From positions 1 through 64,000 of the IMG/VR virus record IMGVR_UViG_3300044645_002216: a stretch of 64,000 nucleotides of DNA. One strand, 5' to 3'. The notes below the pieces were generated by a model. The model did no database searches. It worked only from the letters and a program-made list of their open reading frames with translations, and was not told the origin of the DNA. The position numbers were made by a program, and so were the translations under genes. Positions 13,701 through 24,022 of this stretch are shown in pieces. Origin of the DNA: a virus. The first letter of the stretch is position 1. Every line of letters starts with the position of its first letter.

Positions 13701-16700
13701 TATACGCTAGATGATAAAAATCAAATAGATTTTTATTATGAGACAAATCAACCAGTAAACTTAACAAGTGTTGGTAGTGGTCTTCATATTTTCAGAGATG
13801 AACCAATAAGAATTCAAATTATTGGACCTGTTGGAGTAACTACATTTGCAAATCAAAATTTTGATGCCGAACTTCAACCTATTTTCCGAGGAAGAATTGA
13901 GTCTGTATTCTTAGAGGATGGTGGTTCTAACTATGGAACTGAAGAAATCTTTAATTATAACCGACAACCTAATATTACACTTAACTCAGGAACTGGTGCT
14001 GAGATAAGACCTGTAATTTTGAATGGTTCTATTGTTAATGTTTTTGTTGTAAATCCGGGAATAGGTTATAATTCTCCCCCAGACATATTCATTGAAAGTC
14101 CAACAGGATCTAGTGCTATCTTAGTCCCAATAGTCAATGAAGGACTTTTGGTTGAAGTTAAAGTTGTATCTGGTGGAATAGGGTACGAACAATCAACAAC
14201 TACGATGATTGTTTCTTCTGCTGGACAAGAAGCAAAATTTAGCGCAAATATAAAATCTTGGCAAGTAAACCTGGTTGAAAGAAATATTATTTCGGGTGAA
14301 ATAACAAATGATGATGGTATTATTGCAGAATCATTAAACAATAAATTTGAACTTGAATATTCTCACGGATATGCTCCAAGAAGTCTTAGAAGATCAATAC
14401 TAGCAGAAAAGTTCACTGACGAGGGAATTATTTACATTCCGGATTTAAATATCCAAAATGGCAGTGAAACTTTATCGGACGTACATTCCCCTATTATTGG
14501 ATGGGCATATGATGGAAACCCAATCTATGGCCCCTATGGATACTCAACTGCTTCAGGTGGAGCAGCAAAACTTTTAAAATCTGGATATTCAATTTCACTG
14601 CAAGATAATAGACCAAGTTTAGATCTTTATCCTGAAGGATTTTTTATAGAAGATTATCAATATACTGATAATGGTGATTTGGATGAGTCTAATGGAAGAT
14701 TCTGCGTTACTCCAGAATATCCTACTGGGACATATGCTTATTTTGCAACTATATCCGAAAATATTGAAACATCAGGAACCTTTGTAAATTATAGAAGACC
14801 AATATTCCCATATGCAATTGGTGATTACTATCATTCAAATATTGGTGTAGTTAATTTTTCACCGGTCTTAAATCAAGATGATTTTGATCTCAATCAAACT
14901 AATTTATTAAGAAATACGACTCCATATTATTTGAATAGTGATAACAGTTTTTATGAGTATCTAGAAGATCCTAATAAAATTAAAGAGCAAAATTCTAAAG
15001 TTATTAATGTATCTTCCGGATCAGTAACATCAATTGATATTATTGATCCTGGCGAGAATTATAATGTAGGTGATCAAATTTTATTTGATAATGCTGGAAC
15101 TGGAGGAAGAGGTGCGAAGGCCTATGTCTCTGGCATTCAGGGTAAAAATATTGTAGGCATTTCAATTACAACACTTCAAGTAGACAATGTTGAATTAATT
15201 GGAAATGTTGGAATATCTTCTTCACAATTAAATTTGAAAAACAGAGATTTTCTTACTATAACTGGAAAAATTCCAAATCAATTTAGTACAACTCAAAGAA
15301 TTGAAATAGTTAATAGCACTCTTATTCTTTCTTCTGGAATTGGATCTGCTTTTTATACTGGAATAGTGACTTATATGAGCGTTTATCCTCCAATAAATGC
15401 TATAGAGAATGATTTATTTTATCTTGGCAATGAAGTAGTTAAAATACTGAATATTGACAAATTAAATTCCAGGGTCAGAATACTTAGAAATCAGAAAGGA
15501 ACGACCGGAATATCTTCATATTCTGCTGGATATGCATTAACAGAATCTCCAACAAAATTTGTTTATAATTCTTCTGGTATTGGTGCTACTTTCTTTGATA
15601 ATAGAGAATTTTATTTTAATCCAATAGAGTCTGTTGGACTAGGAACTACAAGTGGAGTTGGAATAGGACTGACACTATATTTTTCAAATCCAGGAGCTGG
15701 CGGAACATCAATATTTGTTCCAACGAGAACCATTTATATTCCAGATCATCAAATTCCTACCGGAACTGAACTTTTATACCGTTCAAATGACGGTAGTCCA
15801 TTATCAATTTCTACTGATGGCGTTAGTTCATATAATTTGAGTAATAATTCTATAGTATATTCCGCCAAAATATCTGAAGATCTAATTGGAATTTCTACAG
15901 TTCTTGTTTCTTTGGGAAATACTGGAACTTTTGTTGGAGTTGGGTCCACAAATATTGGAACTTTACTGTATTTTACTAGTATTGGGTCAGGTGTTAATCA
16001 TAGCTTAAAATCAAATCCAACCAAAACAGTTAAAGCAGATCTATCAAAAAACACTGTGAATGTTTCTACTGCGGAAACTCATGGATTGTTTGAAAGAGAA
16101 AACATAAAAATAACAGCTTTACCTCAGTTGTCTACAAGTGTATATGTATCTTATAGTGATTATAATAGAAGACTTTGTATAAACAAACTATCATTTAGTT
16201 CTCCAAATGTTGATATTGTTAGCAAAACAATTACAATAAATGATCACAAATTACCGACTGGGCAGAGTGTTGTATACAGAGAAATCACACCTGTTGGTGG
16301 ATTAGTTGATAGTAAAATTTATTATGTAATTGAGTACGGAAAAAATTCCATTAAACTTGCGGAGTCACTTTATGATATATCAATTAATAAAGTTGTAAAC
16401 ATAACATCCACCGGTTCTGGTACTATTTCTGCAATAAATCCTCAGATTGTTGTAACCAAAAATAATACTATCAATTTTGATTTATCAGACTCGTCATTGG
16501 CTTTCAAAAATAATGCTATAGACTACACTGCTTTCGACTTTAATATTTACGAAGACGCTCTTCTGAATAAAAAGTTTGACAAAACACCAAATTCATCTAC
16601 ATTTAATGTAATTAAAAACGGAAGAATTGGTATTGACACTACGGCATCAATATCTTTAATTTTTAATAATGAACTGCCCAATAAACTTTATTATAGATTA

Positions 16701-19700
16701 GAACCAAAAAAGGATAATCTTTTACCAAGTTCAAAAAAAGAGATTATATTTGATGATCAGATAAGTGGAGCTGGAGAAATTATTTTTGTTGACAGTGTAT
16801 TATCAGGATCTGCTTCAATATCTGGAGTAGGAAGTACAACATTTACTTATACAATTCCTTTCGCTCCCCCAGAAAGTTCATATAATAAATCTAATGGAAT
16901 TTTTGAATATGAAAGATTTAGAGGTAAAGGAAAAATAAAGAACATTTATTTAGAGTCTGGTGGAACAAAGTATAAATCGCTACCATCTATTTCTCAAGTA
17001 TTATCTGAAGACGGTAAGGGTGCATTACTATATTCCAACGGAACTGATATTGGATCTGTAAGTAATGTTGAAATTATTGATATTGGATTTTCATATCCAA
17101 AAGATTACACTCTAAGACCAACCGCAAAACTACCAAATATTTTAAAACTTTATTCTTTATCAATATTTGATAGAATTGGTATTTCATCACAAGGAATTAA
17201 TTATGTCATTCCACCTGATTTGGTTGTTATTGATAAAAAAACTAACAAACAGGTAGTTGATGTAGATTTATCTTACAACTTAGGTGACAATGAGGTTAGA
17301 ATAAACAGGAATGTATCTGGAATTTATGACACAAATCCATCTATAATACCCATAAACAATTCAAATGGTATCGGAATTAATTCTATTACCTATGATTCGA
17401 CAACCAAAAATGTCACCTTATACTTAAAACCAAGTTATAGTGATCTAGAATCTTTCCCATTTGCAATTGGCGAAAGGATTTTGGTGGAATCTGTTGGCGT
17501 TACTTCCACTACATCTACAATTAGAGGATATAATTCAGAAAATTATGGATTTTCTTTATTTACAGTAACATCTACCGATCCCAATATTGGTGGATCTAAT
17601 CCCTCTATTACTTATAATTTATCTGAATATCTTTCATCGGGAGAATCGCCGGGAACTGTGAATCTTAATGGATTTGTAGTACCGGAAAGATATTTGCCTA
17701 TTTTTAATATTTCTTTGAAAAAATTAGAGTTCTTGAATGGAGAAACTGTATCATCAAAATCAGCAAGTGGTATCGTACAACTTTGGGATTCTAAAAATAA
17801 TAATTTAAAAATAGCAACAAATAAAGATTTTGTTATTGGTGAGGTTATTATTGGGGAATCATCAAGAGCAAGTGGAATAATTAATGAAATTTATATATCC
17901 GACTCATCTTACAATGTTGACTCTTATTCTATTGTGAGAAAAGGGTGGTTTAGTGAAACTGGATTCTTGAATAAAGACACACAAAGAATTCAAGATAGTG
18001 ATTATTACCAATATTTCTCATATTCACTAAAATCAGAAATTTCTTTTGATGTGTGGGAAGATAGTGTAAGCACTTTGAATCACACTGCAGGATTTAAAAA
18101 ATTTAGTGATTTGGTAATTAATTCTACTTCAGGTTTTGTTGGATTATCAACATCAATAGATGCTAATAATAGCCAATTTACTGGAATTGCCGATTTATAC
18201 AGCGTAAAGAGTTTACATTGTTTTGATGATTTCGATTTAGTTTCTGAAAACAATATAGTTATGAATAATAAAAGTTATTCAGATACTATAAACTTTAAAT
18301 CAAAAATACTTCAGGATTACATAGAGTCTATTGGCAATAGAGTATTAAAAATTGATGATATAAGTTCGGAATTTAATAGCAATCCAAGAACAACTAATTT
18401 TAGTGTAATTGATTCATTCGACATTAATGATTTTCGGTCTAGAAAATATGTCATTTATATAACCGATAGAACTCTACCAAATGAAAAAGAAACAATACTT
18501 GTATCTTTAATTCATGATGGATCTACCGCATATTTAAATCAGTATGCAAGTGTCACTAGTGAAGAAGATCTAGGTCATTTTGATTTCAATATTACTGGAG
18601 TAGATGCTAATTTACTATTTTATCCAAATAAAAGTGAACTTAATAATTATAACTTAGAATATCTATCGTTTGGTATTCGAGACAATGTATCTGGCATAGG
18701 AACTCTACATCTTGGAGATGCAATAACCATAAGATCAGATACATCTGAAATTTTAGCAGGAAGTATTTCTACCACTGTTGTTGGCATTGCTTCTACCTAC
18801 AGAGCATCTAAAGTATTAGTTCAAATTGGAGCTACTGATAGATCATATTTCGAATTTAATGAGTTTACTTTACTGCATGATGATAGTAATGTTTATTTTA
18901 TTGATTATGGACAATTAACTACTGGTAATTTTAGTTCTTATTCATCTATTGGTATTGGAACGTATCATGCTTACTTAAATGGTTCTGAACTAAATCTTGA
19001 CCTAATTTTAGACAATCCGTCAACAGTAAATTACAATATAAATTCAGTTATTGTTTCTATTGCAAACACTTCCTCTAGTGGTCTTGGAACAGGAACTGTC
19101 GGTGGAACTTTCTTGGAATCTAATCATACCTCTATTGCATCCACTTCTTCTCCCACTGGAACTCTTGTATCTGAATATGACCTGGTAAGTAACTCTTCAT
19201 ATTATATTGCTGTTGTTGAGGATCTTACTAATGGAAATTCTCAAGTATCTGAAATAGTTGTAACTAATTCTAGAACAGAAAGTTATTTGAGTGAATATGG
19301 ATTAGTAAAAACTAGTGAGTCTTTTAATTCTCTTGGACAGTTTGATGCAAATACTACAGGAAACACCGGAAACTTGTGGTTCACTCCAAATGCTAATATT
19401 GAATGTGAAGTTAGAATTTTTGCAATTCATACTGGATTAGATGAAACTTCTGGAATGATTGATTTTACTAATTCAGCGTTAGATTCATCTTATGGATTAT
19501 ATAATGGTTCATCGCTAGATGTTAAGAGAGAATTTGAACTTAAGCACAATTCAATACCAATTTTCAAACGACAGTTTGATGGATCAAGTTCGGATATTGT
19601 TGACGTGGTTAGAAATACGATTCGTATTCCGGAACACTACTTTATTACCGGTGAAGAAATAACATACTCATATCAAGGTGCGCCAATAGGAATAGAGACT

Positions 19701-22700
19701 ACATCTATCGCGGGAATAGGAACCACCGATAAACTTCCACCAAATCTTTATATTGTAAAGGTTAATGACTTGGATGTACAAGTAAGTGCTTCCGCATCTC
19801 ATGCATTATCGTCCACACCAAATGTTTTAAGTATAACATCTGTTGGAAGTGGTACTACACACCATTTCTCAGCAAAAAATCAAAATTCAAAATTATTACT
19901 GGCTCTTGACAATGCAATACAATCACCAATTGTATCTACTGCAATAACAACCAAATTGGTCAATAATATAGAGATATTTGAGAACATTTTAACTTTTGCT
20001 GGAATTACATCTTTTTATGGTGGAGATTTAATCAAAGTTGATAATGAAATAATGAAACTTACTGGTGTAGGAATTGGAAGTACTAATTTCGTGACAGTAC
20101 TACGTCCTTGGATGGGTTCAACCCTAGCAATACACACATCAGGTGCTCTTATAAGTAAAGTTGAGGGTGATTTTAATATAGTTGATAATAATATTCATTT
20201 TATCGACCCACCTCAGGGATTAGTTCCCTTAGAAAATCCAAATAAATTTGATGAAACAGATTATTCGGGTATAACTACCAGTTCTAAATTTAGTGGAAGA
20301 GTTTTCTTAAGATCTGGTATAGAAAATTCCTCTCAGGAACCATATTCTAGAAATTACATATTCAACGATATTTCCAATCAATTTAATGGAGTAACTTCTG
20401 ATTTTAGATTAACTTCAAATAATAGTAATGTAACAGGTGTTTCTACTAGCAATTCTATCATTTTAATCAATGGAGTATTTCAGATTCCATCGAGACCTGG
20501 TGCGGTAAGTATTGTTGGTGGTTATGATTTAGAAGAATCTAGTGGTATTAGCACTATTTCTTTCGTTGGAACAACCAGTTCTATTGGATCAGACATCAAT
20601 ATCTCCAATATACCAAGAGGGGGTATTATTGTATCTGTTGGTTCTACTCGCGGATTTGGATATCAACCTCTAGTTTCTGCTGGAGGAACTGCTGTAGTAT
20701 CGGTTGCTGGAACAATTCAGTCTGTAAGTATTGCTAATAGTGGTTCTGGATATAGAAGTGGATATCAGGTAGTGAATGTTGGTGTCGGTACTTCTAGTCT
20801 GTACAGTCCAAACATTGAATTTATTGGAACTGCTACCGTCAGCGGAGGTCATGTTGTAAGTGTTGCGATTACAAATCCGGGTGTAGGATATACTGCATCA
20901 AATCCACCATATGTATTTTTTGATTCTCCACTTTCTTATACTAATATTCCTCTAGTTCATAGTTCTTCTTCACTTACGGGGTTTGGAACTGGTGCTCGTG
21001 TTGACATTATCGTTGGTCAGGGATCAAGTGTAATTAGTTTTGAACTTAAGAATTTGGGATATGGATATGGACAAAGAGAGATATTAACTATTCCTATCAG
21101 TGGAAATATAGGTATTCCAACAAATACTAATCTAATTTTCAAAGAATTTTCAATTATTGTTGAACAAACATATAATGATAGTTTCTCGGGATGGGCTATT
21201 GGTGATTTGCAATTATTGGATCCTTTAGATTCTTTATTTGATGGGGAAAGAACAGAGTTTCCAATTTTAATCAATGGAAATCAAACAACAATTAGGAAGA
21301 AGGTTGGATCTAATATTGATATTGAATCTACTCTCTTAATATTCATAAATGATGTATTGCAAGTACCCGGAGAAGGATATACTTTTGCTGGGGGAAGCGT
21401 AATCACATTCACTGAACCTCCAAGTCAAGGTGACACTTCAAAATTAGTTTTCTATAGAGGAACAGGTGATGTTGATACTGTTCTTGTGGATATTTTAGAA
21501 ACAATAAAACCTGGAGATACTCTTCAGATAAATTCGGATGATGAATCATATAAGCAAGATGAGAGATCAGTTTCTGAAATTATTTCTTCAGATGCTGTTA
21601 GAACTAACATGTATTCTAGAAGTGGAATATCAAATGATTCAAATCTACTGAGACCTGTTACTTGGTGTAAGCAAGAATTTGACATGGTGATGAACGATCA
21701 ACAAGTGACAAAAGATAGAATTCAATATGAACCATATATCTATCCTATTAGTAATATTATTGAACATGTGGGAACTTCATCTACGGTGATATATGTTGAA
21801 AGTGCTAAGACATTTTTTGATAGTGTGGATGAATATGTACAAGATGGTTCCACAGAAAAACCACAAAAATCAATTAAAATTGTAGAGCAAGAAACATTGG
21901 TTCCAGCATTTGCTACCGCTATAGTTTCTTCTGCAGGTACTATAGGATCAATATTAATTTCAAATTCTGGTATTGGATATACGTCATCAAATGTTCCTTC
22001 AGTTATAATTGGAAATACTATTGGCGTTGCTCTCACACAAAGAGCAACTGCAACAGCAGTGGTTTCTCCATTTGGAACAATATCAAATATTATTGTGAAT
22101 TATCCTGGAGTTGGATATACTTCTTCAAATCCACCTCAAGTTTTAATTGAACTCCCAGAACCAAAAGTGGAAGTTATTCGTGAGGTTAATTATAGTGGAG
22201 ATTTTGGAATCATAGTTGGTTATGGAATTTCAACTATGTCAGGTTCTGATAAGAACATTTTTGATTTATACGTTCCACAAAATTCATTCTTACGTGACAC
22301 CAACATAGTTGGAACAGCAATTACATTGAGCCAAATTCAAGTTGGAGACTTTTTTGTCGTACAAAACTCAAATGTAGGATCTGCATCTACTAATTTCTTC
22401 ACATACAGAAATGATAACTCAATTATTGGACTTTCTACTCAATATGTTGATGGTATATATCAAGTCAATGCAGTAGAAACGATTTATAGAAGTGTTGCTG
22501 GGGTTGGAAGTACATATGTGAAGAGAATTTTTGCAATTGTAGAACCGACAACGGGAATAAGCACTATTGGATTAGGAGCATCTACAATATTCTTCGATTC
22601 AACATATTACACTTGGGATCACTTAGGAATTACTACTTATTCTGGCGGAACTATAAGTACTTCAAATTACTTTGGTGACTATAGTTGGGGTAAAATTTCT

Positions 22701-22814
22701 GGTTTAACTAGATTCAATTCTCAATCTTTTACTTCTAATGGATTTAATGGAATTAGTACTTCACCTAGCGTAATTAGATTGAATCCACTAAAGTATGAAA
22801 ATTACACTAACTGA
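10788..22814 (+). CDS. 7: Giant gp7-like baseplate/tail structural protein with YHYH-type motif, 4008 aa
   Basis: By position between genes 6 and 8 this is the cyanophage counterpart of wedge protein gp7 (1032 aa in T4), about four times larger. The N-terminal 120 residues (ISSIVENQLPDYVKEEFPLV, TEFLSQYYQAIENQG) resemble the conserved N-terminus of such proteins. Near residues 1235-1250 is GWAYDGNPIYGPYGY, the core of the YHYH domain family. At least ten GxGYxxxPP-type beta units recur (for example around 715, 760, 1085, 3315, 3725 and 3770). Thousands of residues are Ser/Thr/Gly/Ile-rich beta repeats with SGISTSS-like turns, as in fibres. There is no frameshift or stop, so it is one continuous gene. 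The large expansion may provide adhesin or fibre function (inference). Confidence 0.75.
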   Translation: MTESRIKISSIVENQLPDYVKEEFPLVTEFLSQYYQAIENQGSTLDILQNIDHYIKVDNLTNLIDSTQTTSNVSLFDGTINVESTFGFPDSYGLIKIDNEIITYKSKTSTSFDECVRGFVGIEEYFNNDQLKFSDTNVESHVEDSTVVNLSVLFLKEFFNKIKIQVTPGFENRALSSQINEGLFIKQSKDFYSSKGTAHSFEILFRALYGKDVEVILPRDFLIQPSDAQYRITKDLVVEAIEGNPTDLINLTLYQDSVYDIPASRGTVSNVEKIIRSNKEYYVISLDFGYGNNVNDTGLALGNFTVHSKTKNIIDIVPSSDTITVDSTLGFPSSGNLTVDLENGTQLLINYTSKSSTQFYGCTGINQNVPKNSELNLDAFAYGYTDVEQTKIAKVRITGVLSNIDLDSPTKYYDRGDLIKIVTIGKQSNDFRANKWLFNISSTHNIKSIIELDALNFRYNIDLYDRHFFYIGDSVTIISPQGQPASEIRGVVSAVKNSTSITISLEQKLNSLVPFQIKKNIVNVSSKNDLSLNKYVANVQNTYIDSTNSVYVTSLSLPYYANNSLDIRDKKITFSGTFSGDSLTVPNHKFYTGDKIVYNPDQNENKLDLGAGKYFVRRIDSSTIKLSRSVADLFNNRYLNVSGTVVDNVFYYEPFTFENLSPKTVLPQNLIRQIPIPSITNTRFITPTGFTGIFVNGVELLNYKSNDYVYYGPITSIDILSRGGNYDVINPPIVQISDLVGSGATAHCTVSGSLVRIDVIDGGVNYLQNPEIIITGGNGSNAKAIPILESYDYSVSFSSNQSAGYVNLIDNTIGFSSFHKLNNGDELIYQTNEQQGIGGITTNSSYFASVVDANTIKLHTKLTDAFDRTNPVNLSLPYGTGVHTLKSKFKRRKIQSINVINPGTNYRNRKLFVGSIGISTANNSININNHNFNNKDIVTYQSTGEVISGLDTSKYYYVEKIDDNNFRLFDQYTLDDKNQIDFYYETNQPVNLTSVGSGLHIFRDEPIRIQIIGPVGVTTFANQNFDAELQPIFRGRIESVFLEDGGSNYGTEEIFNYNRQPNITLNSGTGAEIRPVILNGSIVNVFVVNPGIGYNSPPDIFIESPTGSSAILVPIVNEGLLVEVKVVSGGIGYEQSTTTMIVSSAGQEAKFSANIKSWQVNLVERNIISGEITNDDGIIAESLNNKFELEYSHGYAPRSLRRSILAEKFTDEGIIYIPDLNIQNGSETLSDVHSPIIGWAYDGNPIYGPYGYSTASGGAAKLLKSGYSISLQDNRPSLDLYPEGFFIEDYQYTDNGDLDESNGRFCVTPEYPTGTYAYFATISENIETSGTFVNYRRPIFPYAIGDYYHSNIGVVNFSPVLNQDDFDLNQTNLLRNTTPYYLNSDNSFYEYLEDPNKIKEQNSKVINVSSGSVTSIDIIDPGENYNVGDQILFDNAGTGGRGAKAYVSGIQGKNIVGISITTLQVDNVELIGNVGISSSQLNLKNRDFLTITGKIPNQFSTTQRIEIVNSTLILSSGIGSAFYTGIVTYMSVYPPINAIENDLFYLGNEVVKILNIDKLNSRVRILRNQKGTTGISSYSAGYALTESPTKFVYNSSGIGATFFDNREFYFNPIESVGLGTTSGVGIGLTLYFSNPGAGGTSIFVPTRTIYIPDHQIPTGTELLYRSNDGSPLSISTDGVSSYNLSNNSIVYSAKISEDLIGISTVLVSLGNTGTFVGVGSTNIGTLLYFTSIGSGVNHSLKSNPTKTVKADLSKNTVNVSTAETHGLFERENIKITALPQLSTSVYVSYSDYNRRLCINKLSFSSPNVDIVSKTITINDHKLPTGQSVVYREITPVGGLVDSKIYYVIEYGKNSIKLAESLYDISINKVVNITSTGSGTISAINPQIVVTKNNTINFDLSDSSLAFKNNAIDYTAFDFNIYEDALLNKKFDKTPNSSTFNVIKNGRIGIDTTASISLIFNNELPNKLYYRLEPKKDNLLPSSKKEIIFDDQISGAGEIIFVDSVLSGSASISGVGSTTFTYTIPFAPPESSYNKSNGIFEYERFRGKGKIKNIYLESGGTKYKSLPSISQVLSEDGKGALLYSNGTDIGSVSNVEIIDIGFSYPKDYTLRPTAKLPNILKLYSLSIFDRIGISSQGINYVIPPDLVVIDKKTNKQVVDVDLSYNLGDNEVRINRNVSGIYDTNPSIIPINNSNGIGINSITYDSTTKNVTLYLKPSYSDLESFPFAIGERILVESVGVTSTTSTIRGYNSENYGFSLFTVTSTDPNIGGSNPSITYNLSEYLSSGESPGTVNLNGFVVPERYLPIFNISLKKLEFLNGETVSSKSASGIVQLWDSKNNNLKIATNKDFVIGEVIIGESSRASGIINEIYISDSSYNVDSYSIVRKGWFSETGFLNKDTQRIQDSDYYQYFSYSLKSEISFDVWEDSVSTLNHTAGFKKFSDLVINSTSGFVGLSTSIDANNSQFTGIADLYSVKSLHCFDDFDLVSENNIVMNNKSYSDTINFKSKILQDYIESIGNRVLKIDDISSEFNSNPRTTNFSVIDSFDINDFRSRKYVIYITDRTLPNEKETILVSLIHDGSTAYLNQYASVTSEEDLGHFDFNITGVDANLLFYPNKSELNNYNLEYLSFGIRDNVSGIGTLHLGDAITIRSDTSEILAGSISTTVVGIASTYRASKVLVQIGATDRSYFEFNEFTLLHDDSNVYFIDYGQLTTGNFSSYSSIGIGTYHAYLNGSELNLDLILDNPSTVNYNINSVIVSIANTSSSGLGTGTVGGTFLESNHTSIASTSSPTGTLVSEYDLVSNSSYYIAVVEDLTNGNSQVSEIVVTNSRTESYLSEYGLVKTSESFNSLGQFDANTTGNTGNLWFTPNANIECEVRIFAIHTGLDETSGMIDFTNSALDSSYGLYNGSSLDVKREFELKHNSIPIFKRQFDGSSSDIVDVVRNTIRIPEHYFITGEEITYSYQGAPIGIETTSIAGIGTTDKLPPNLYIVKVNDLDVQVSASASHALSSTPNVLSITSVGSGTTHHFSAKNQNSKLLLALDNAIQSPIVSTAITTKLVNNIEIFENILTFAGITSFYGGDLIKVDNEIMKLTGVGIGSTNFVTVLRPWMGSTLAIHTSGALISKVEGDFNIVDNNIHFIDPPQGLVPLENPNKFDETDYSGITTSSKFSGRVFLRSGIENSSQEPYSRNYIFNDISNQFNGVTSDFRLTSNNSNVTGVSTSNSIILINGVFQIPSRPGAVSIVGGYDLEESSGISTISFVGTTSSIGSDINISNIPRGGIIVSVGSTRGFGYQPLVSAGGTAVVSVAGTIQSVSIANSGSGYRSGYQVVNVGVGTSSLYSPNIEFIGTATVSGGHVVSVAITNPGVGYTASNPPYVFFDSPLSYTNIPLVHSSSSLTGFGTGARVDIIVGQGSSVISFELKNLGYGYGQREILTIPISGNIGIPTNTNLIFKEFSIIVEQTYNDSFSGWAIGDLQLLDPLDSLFDGERTEFPILINGNQTTIRKKVGSNIDIESTLLIFINDVLQVPGEGYTFAGGSVITFTEPPSQGDTSKLVFYRGTGDVDTVLVDILETIKPGDTLQINSDDESYKQDERSVSEIISSDAVRTNMYSRSGISNDSNLLRPVTWCKQEFDMVMNDQQVTKDRIQYEPYIYPISNIIEHVGTSSTVIYVESAKTFFDSVDEYVQDGSTEKPQKSIKIVEQETLVPAFATAIVSSAGTIGSILISNSGIGYTSSNVPSVIIGNTIGVALTQRATATAVVSPFGTISNIIVNYPGVGYTSSNPPQVLIELPEPKVEVIREVNYSGDFGIIVGYGISTMSGSDKNIFDLYVPQNSFLRDTNIVGTAITLSQIQVGDFFVVQNSNVGSASTNFFTYRNDNSIIGLSTQYVDGIYQVNAVETIYRSVAGVGSTYVKRIFAIVEPTTGISTIGLGASTIFFDSTYYTWDHLGITTYSGGTISTSNYFGDYSWGKISGLTRFNSQSFTSNGFNGISTSPSVIRLNPLKYENYTN

Positions 22815-22820
22815 TAAATA
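22813..22820 (+). promoter_or_regulatory. Candidate late promoter
   Basis: GATAAATA overlaps the TGA stop of the giant gene, 21 nt upstream of the next ATG. Confidence 0.6.
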
Positions 22821-22841
22821 TTTCTAAAGGTATAACTATCA

Positions 22842-23996
22842 ATGGCTAAGTTAGGAATAAACACTGGTAGTGCCCCCGATGCTGGAAATGGCGATTCTAT
22901 GTTGGTAGGTGCCATTAAAATTAATAGTAATTTTAATGAACTTTATAATGTTCTTGGTGATGGTACAAATCTCAATAACAGCATTGGCTATGCATTAACT
23001 TCGGGAATTTCTACAGTTTCTCAAGGTCTCACTGGAACTCCGAATATTAGTGTTGGAACTCTAGGAGCCTCTTTTGCTAATGTAACTGGAAGTGGAACAT
23101 CAACAACTCAACTTCGGGTTATTGGCATTTCAACACTTAGTTCAACTAATATAAGTGGCGACTTAACATTTACTGGAAATAATGACATATATCTAAAAGA
23201 TAATGGAGTTGCTAATTTTGGAAATAGTAATGATCTCCAAATCTATCACAATGGATCGGCAAGTGTAATCAGAGATGCTGGAACTGGTGGATTACAAATA
23301 GATTCTGATAGTGAAATTACACTTGCAAAATCAACTGGCGAAAATATGCTAGTTGCTACAACTGATGGATCGGTAAGTCTTTATCATGATAACTCTAAAA
23401 AATTTGAAACTCTTGGAACTGGAGTGACAGTTACAGGAACTACTTTTACAAATCAATTAAATGTTTCTGGTATTTCTACTTTCAATAACCAGGTGAATGT
23501 TTTTAGCAATGTCAACACAACTGGTGTTATAACTGCTACCACCTTTAGTGGAAATGCAACTACAGCATCATATGCAACTTTAAGTGGTGTTTCAACTTAT
23601 TCAAATACTTCGGGGATCGCAACCTACTCAAATATTGCCGGAATAGCAACCTATTCATCAAATTCTGGAATTTCGACTAATGTAATTGGTGGTGTGGGGT
23701 CATTGTCGCAATTATCAGTAAGTGGAGTTGCAACTTTCACTTCAGGGCCATTATTCATAGGTACTGACACCTCAACAGGAACTTCTAATCAACTAATTCA
23801 AATTAATAGTGGTGCTTATATTTCTGGATCTGTTGGTATTGGAACCACAAATCCAACATCAAAACTAACAGTCAGTGGCGGTGATATTTCTGTTGGTGTC
23901 AGCACCTCCCATGGTGTTATTTTAACATCACCAAATGGAACTCAGTACCGTTTAATCGTCAATGACTCTGGGAATCTTAGCACGGTTACCGTATAA
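22842..23996 (+). CDS. Tail-fibre-like structural protein, 384 aa
   Basis: The N-terminus (LGINTGSAPDAGNGDSMLVG followed by INSNFNELYN) is the typical anchoring segment of cyanophage fibre proteins. The middle has DLQIYHNGSASVIRDAGTGG, then LQIDSDSEITL and SLYHDNSKKFET, the repeat found in many cyanophage fibres. Near residues 250-280 a 9-residue unit like SGIATYSNI repeats about four times. The C-terminus has GSVGIGTTNPTSKLTVSGG, a fibre repeat seen in trimeric autotransporter-like and phage fibre proteins. It likely forms a trimeric receptor or baseplate fibre. Confidence 0.8.
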   Translation: MAKLGINTGSAPDAGNGDSMLVGAIKINSNFNELYNVLGDGTNLNNSIGYALTSGISTVSQGLTGTPNISVGTLGASFANVTGSGTSTTQLRVIGISTLSSTNISGDLTFTGNNDIYLKDNGVANFGNSNDLQIYHNGSASVIRDAGTGGLQIDSDSEITLAKSTGENMLVATTDGSVSLYHDNSKKFETLGTGVTVTGTTFTNQLNVSGISTFNNQVNVFSNVNTTGVITATTFSGNATTASYATLSGVSTYSNTSGIATYSNIAGIATYSSNSGISTNVIGGVGSLSQLSVSGVATFTSGPLFIGTDTSTGTSNQLIQINSGAYISGSVGIGTTNPTSKLTVSGGDISVGVSTSHGVILTSPNGTQYRLIVNDSGNLSTVTV

Positions 23997-23998
23997 CT

Positions 23999-24006
23999 AC
24001 TAAATA
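23999..24006 (+). promoter_or_regulatory. Candidate late promoter of gene 8
   Basis: ACTAAATA just after the upstream stop, 17 nt before the gene 8 ATG. Confidence 0.55.
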
Positions 24007-24022
24007 GATAAAAAACTGCAAA

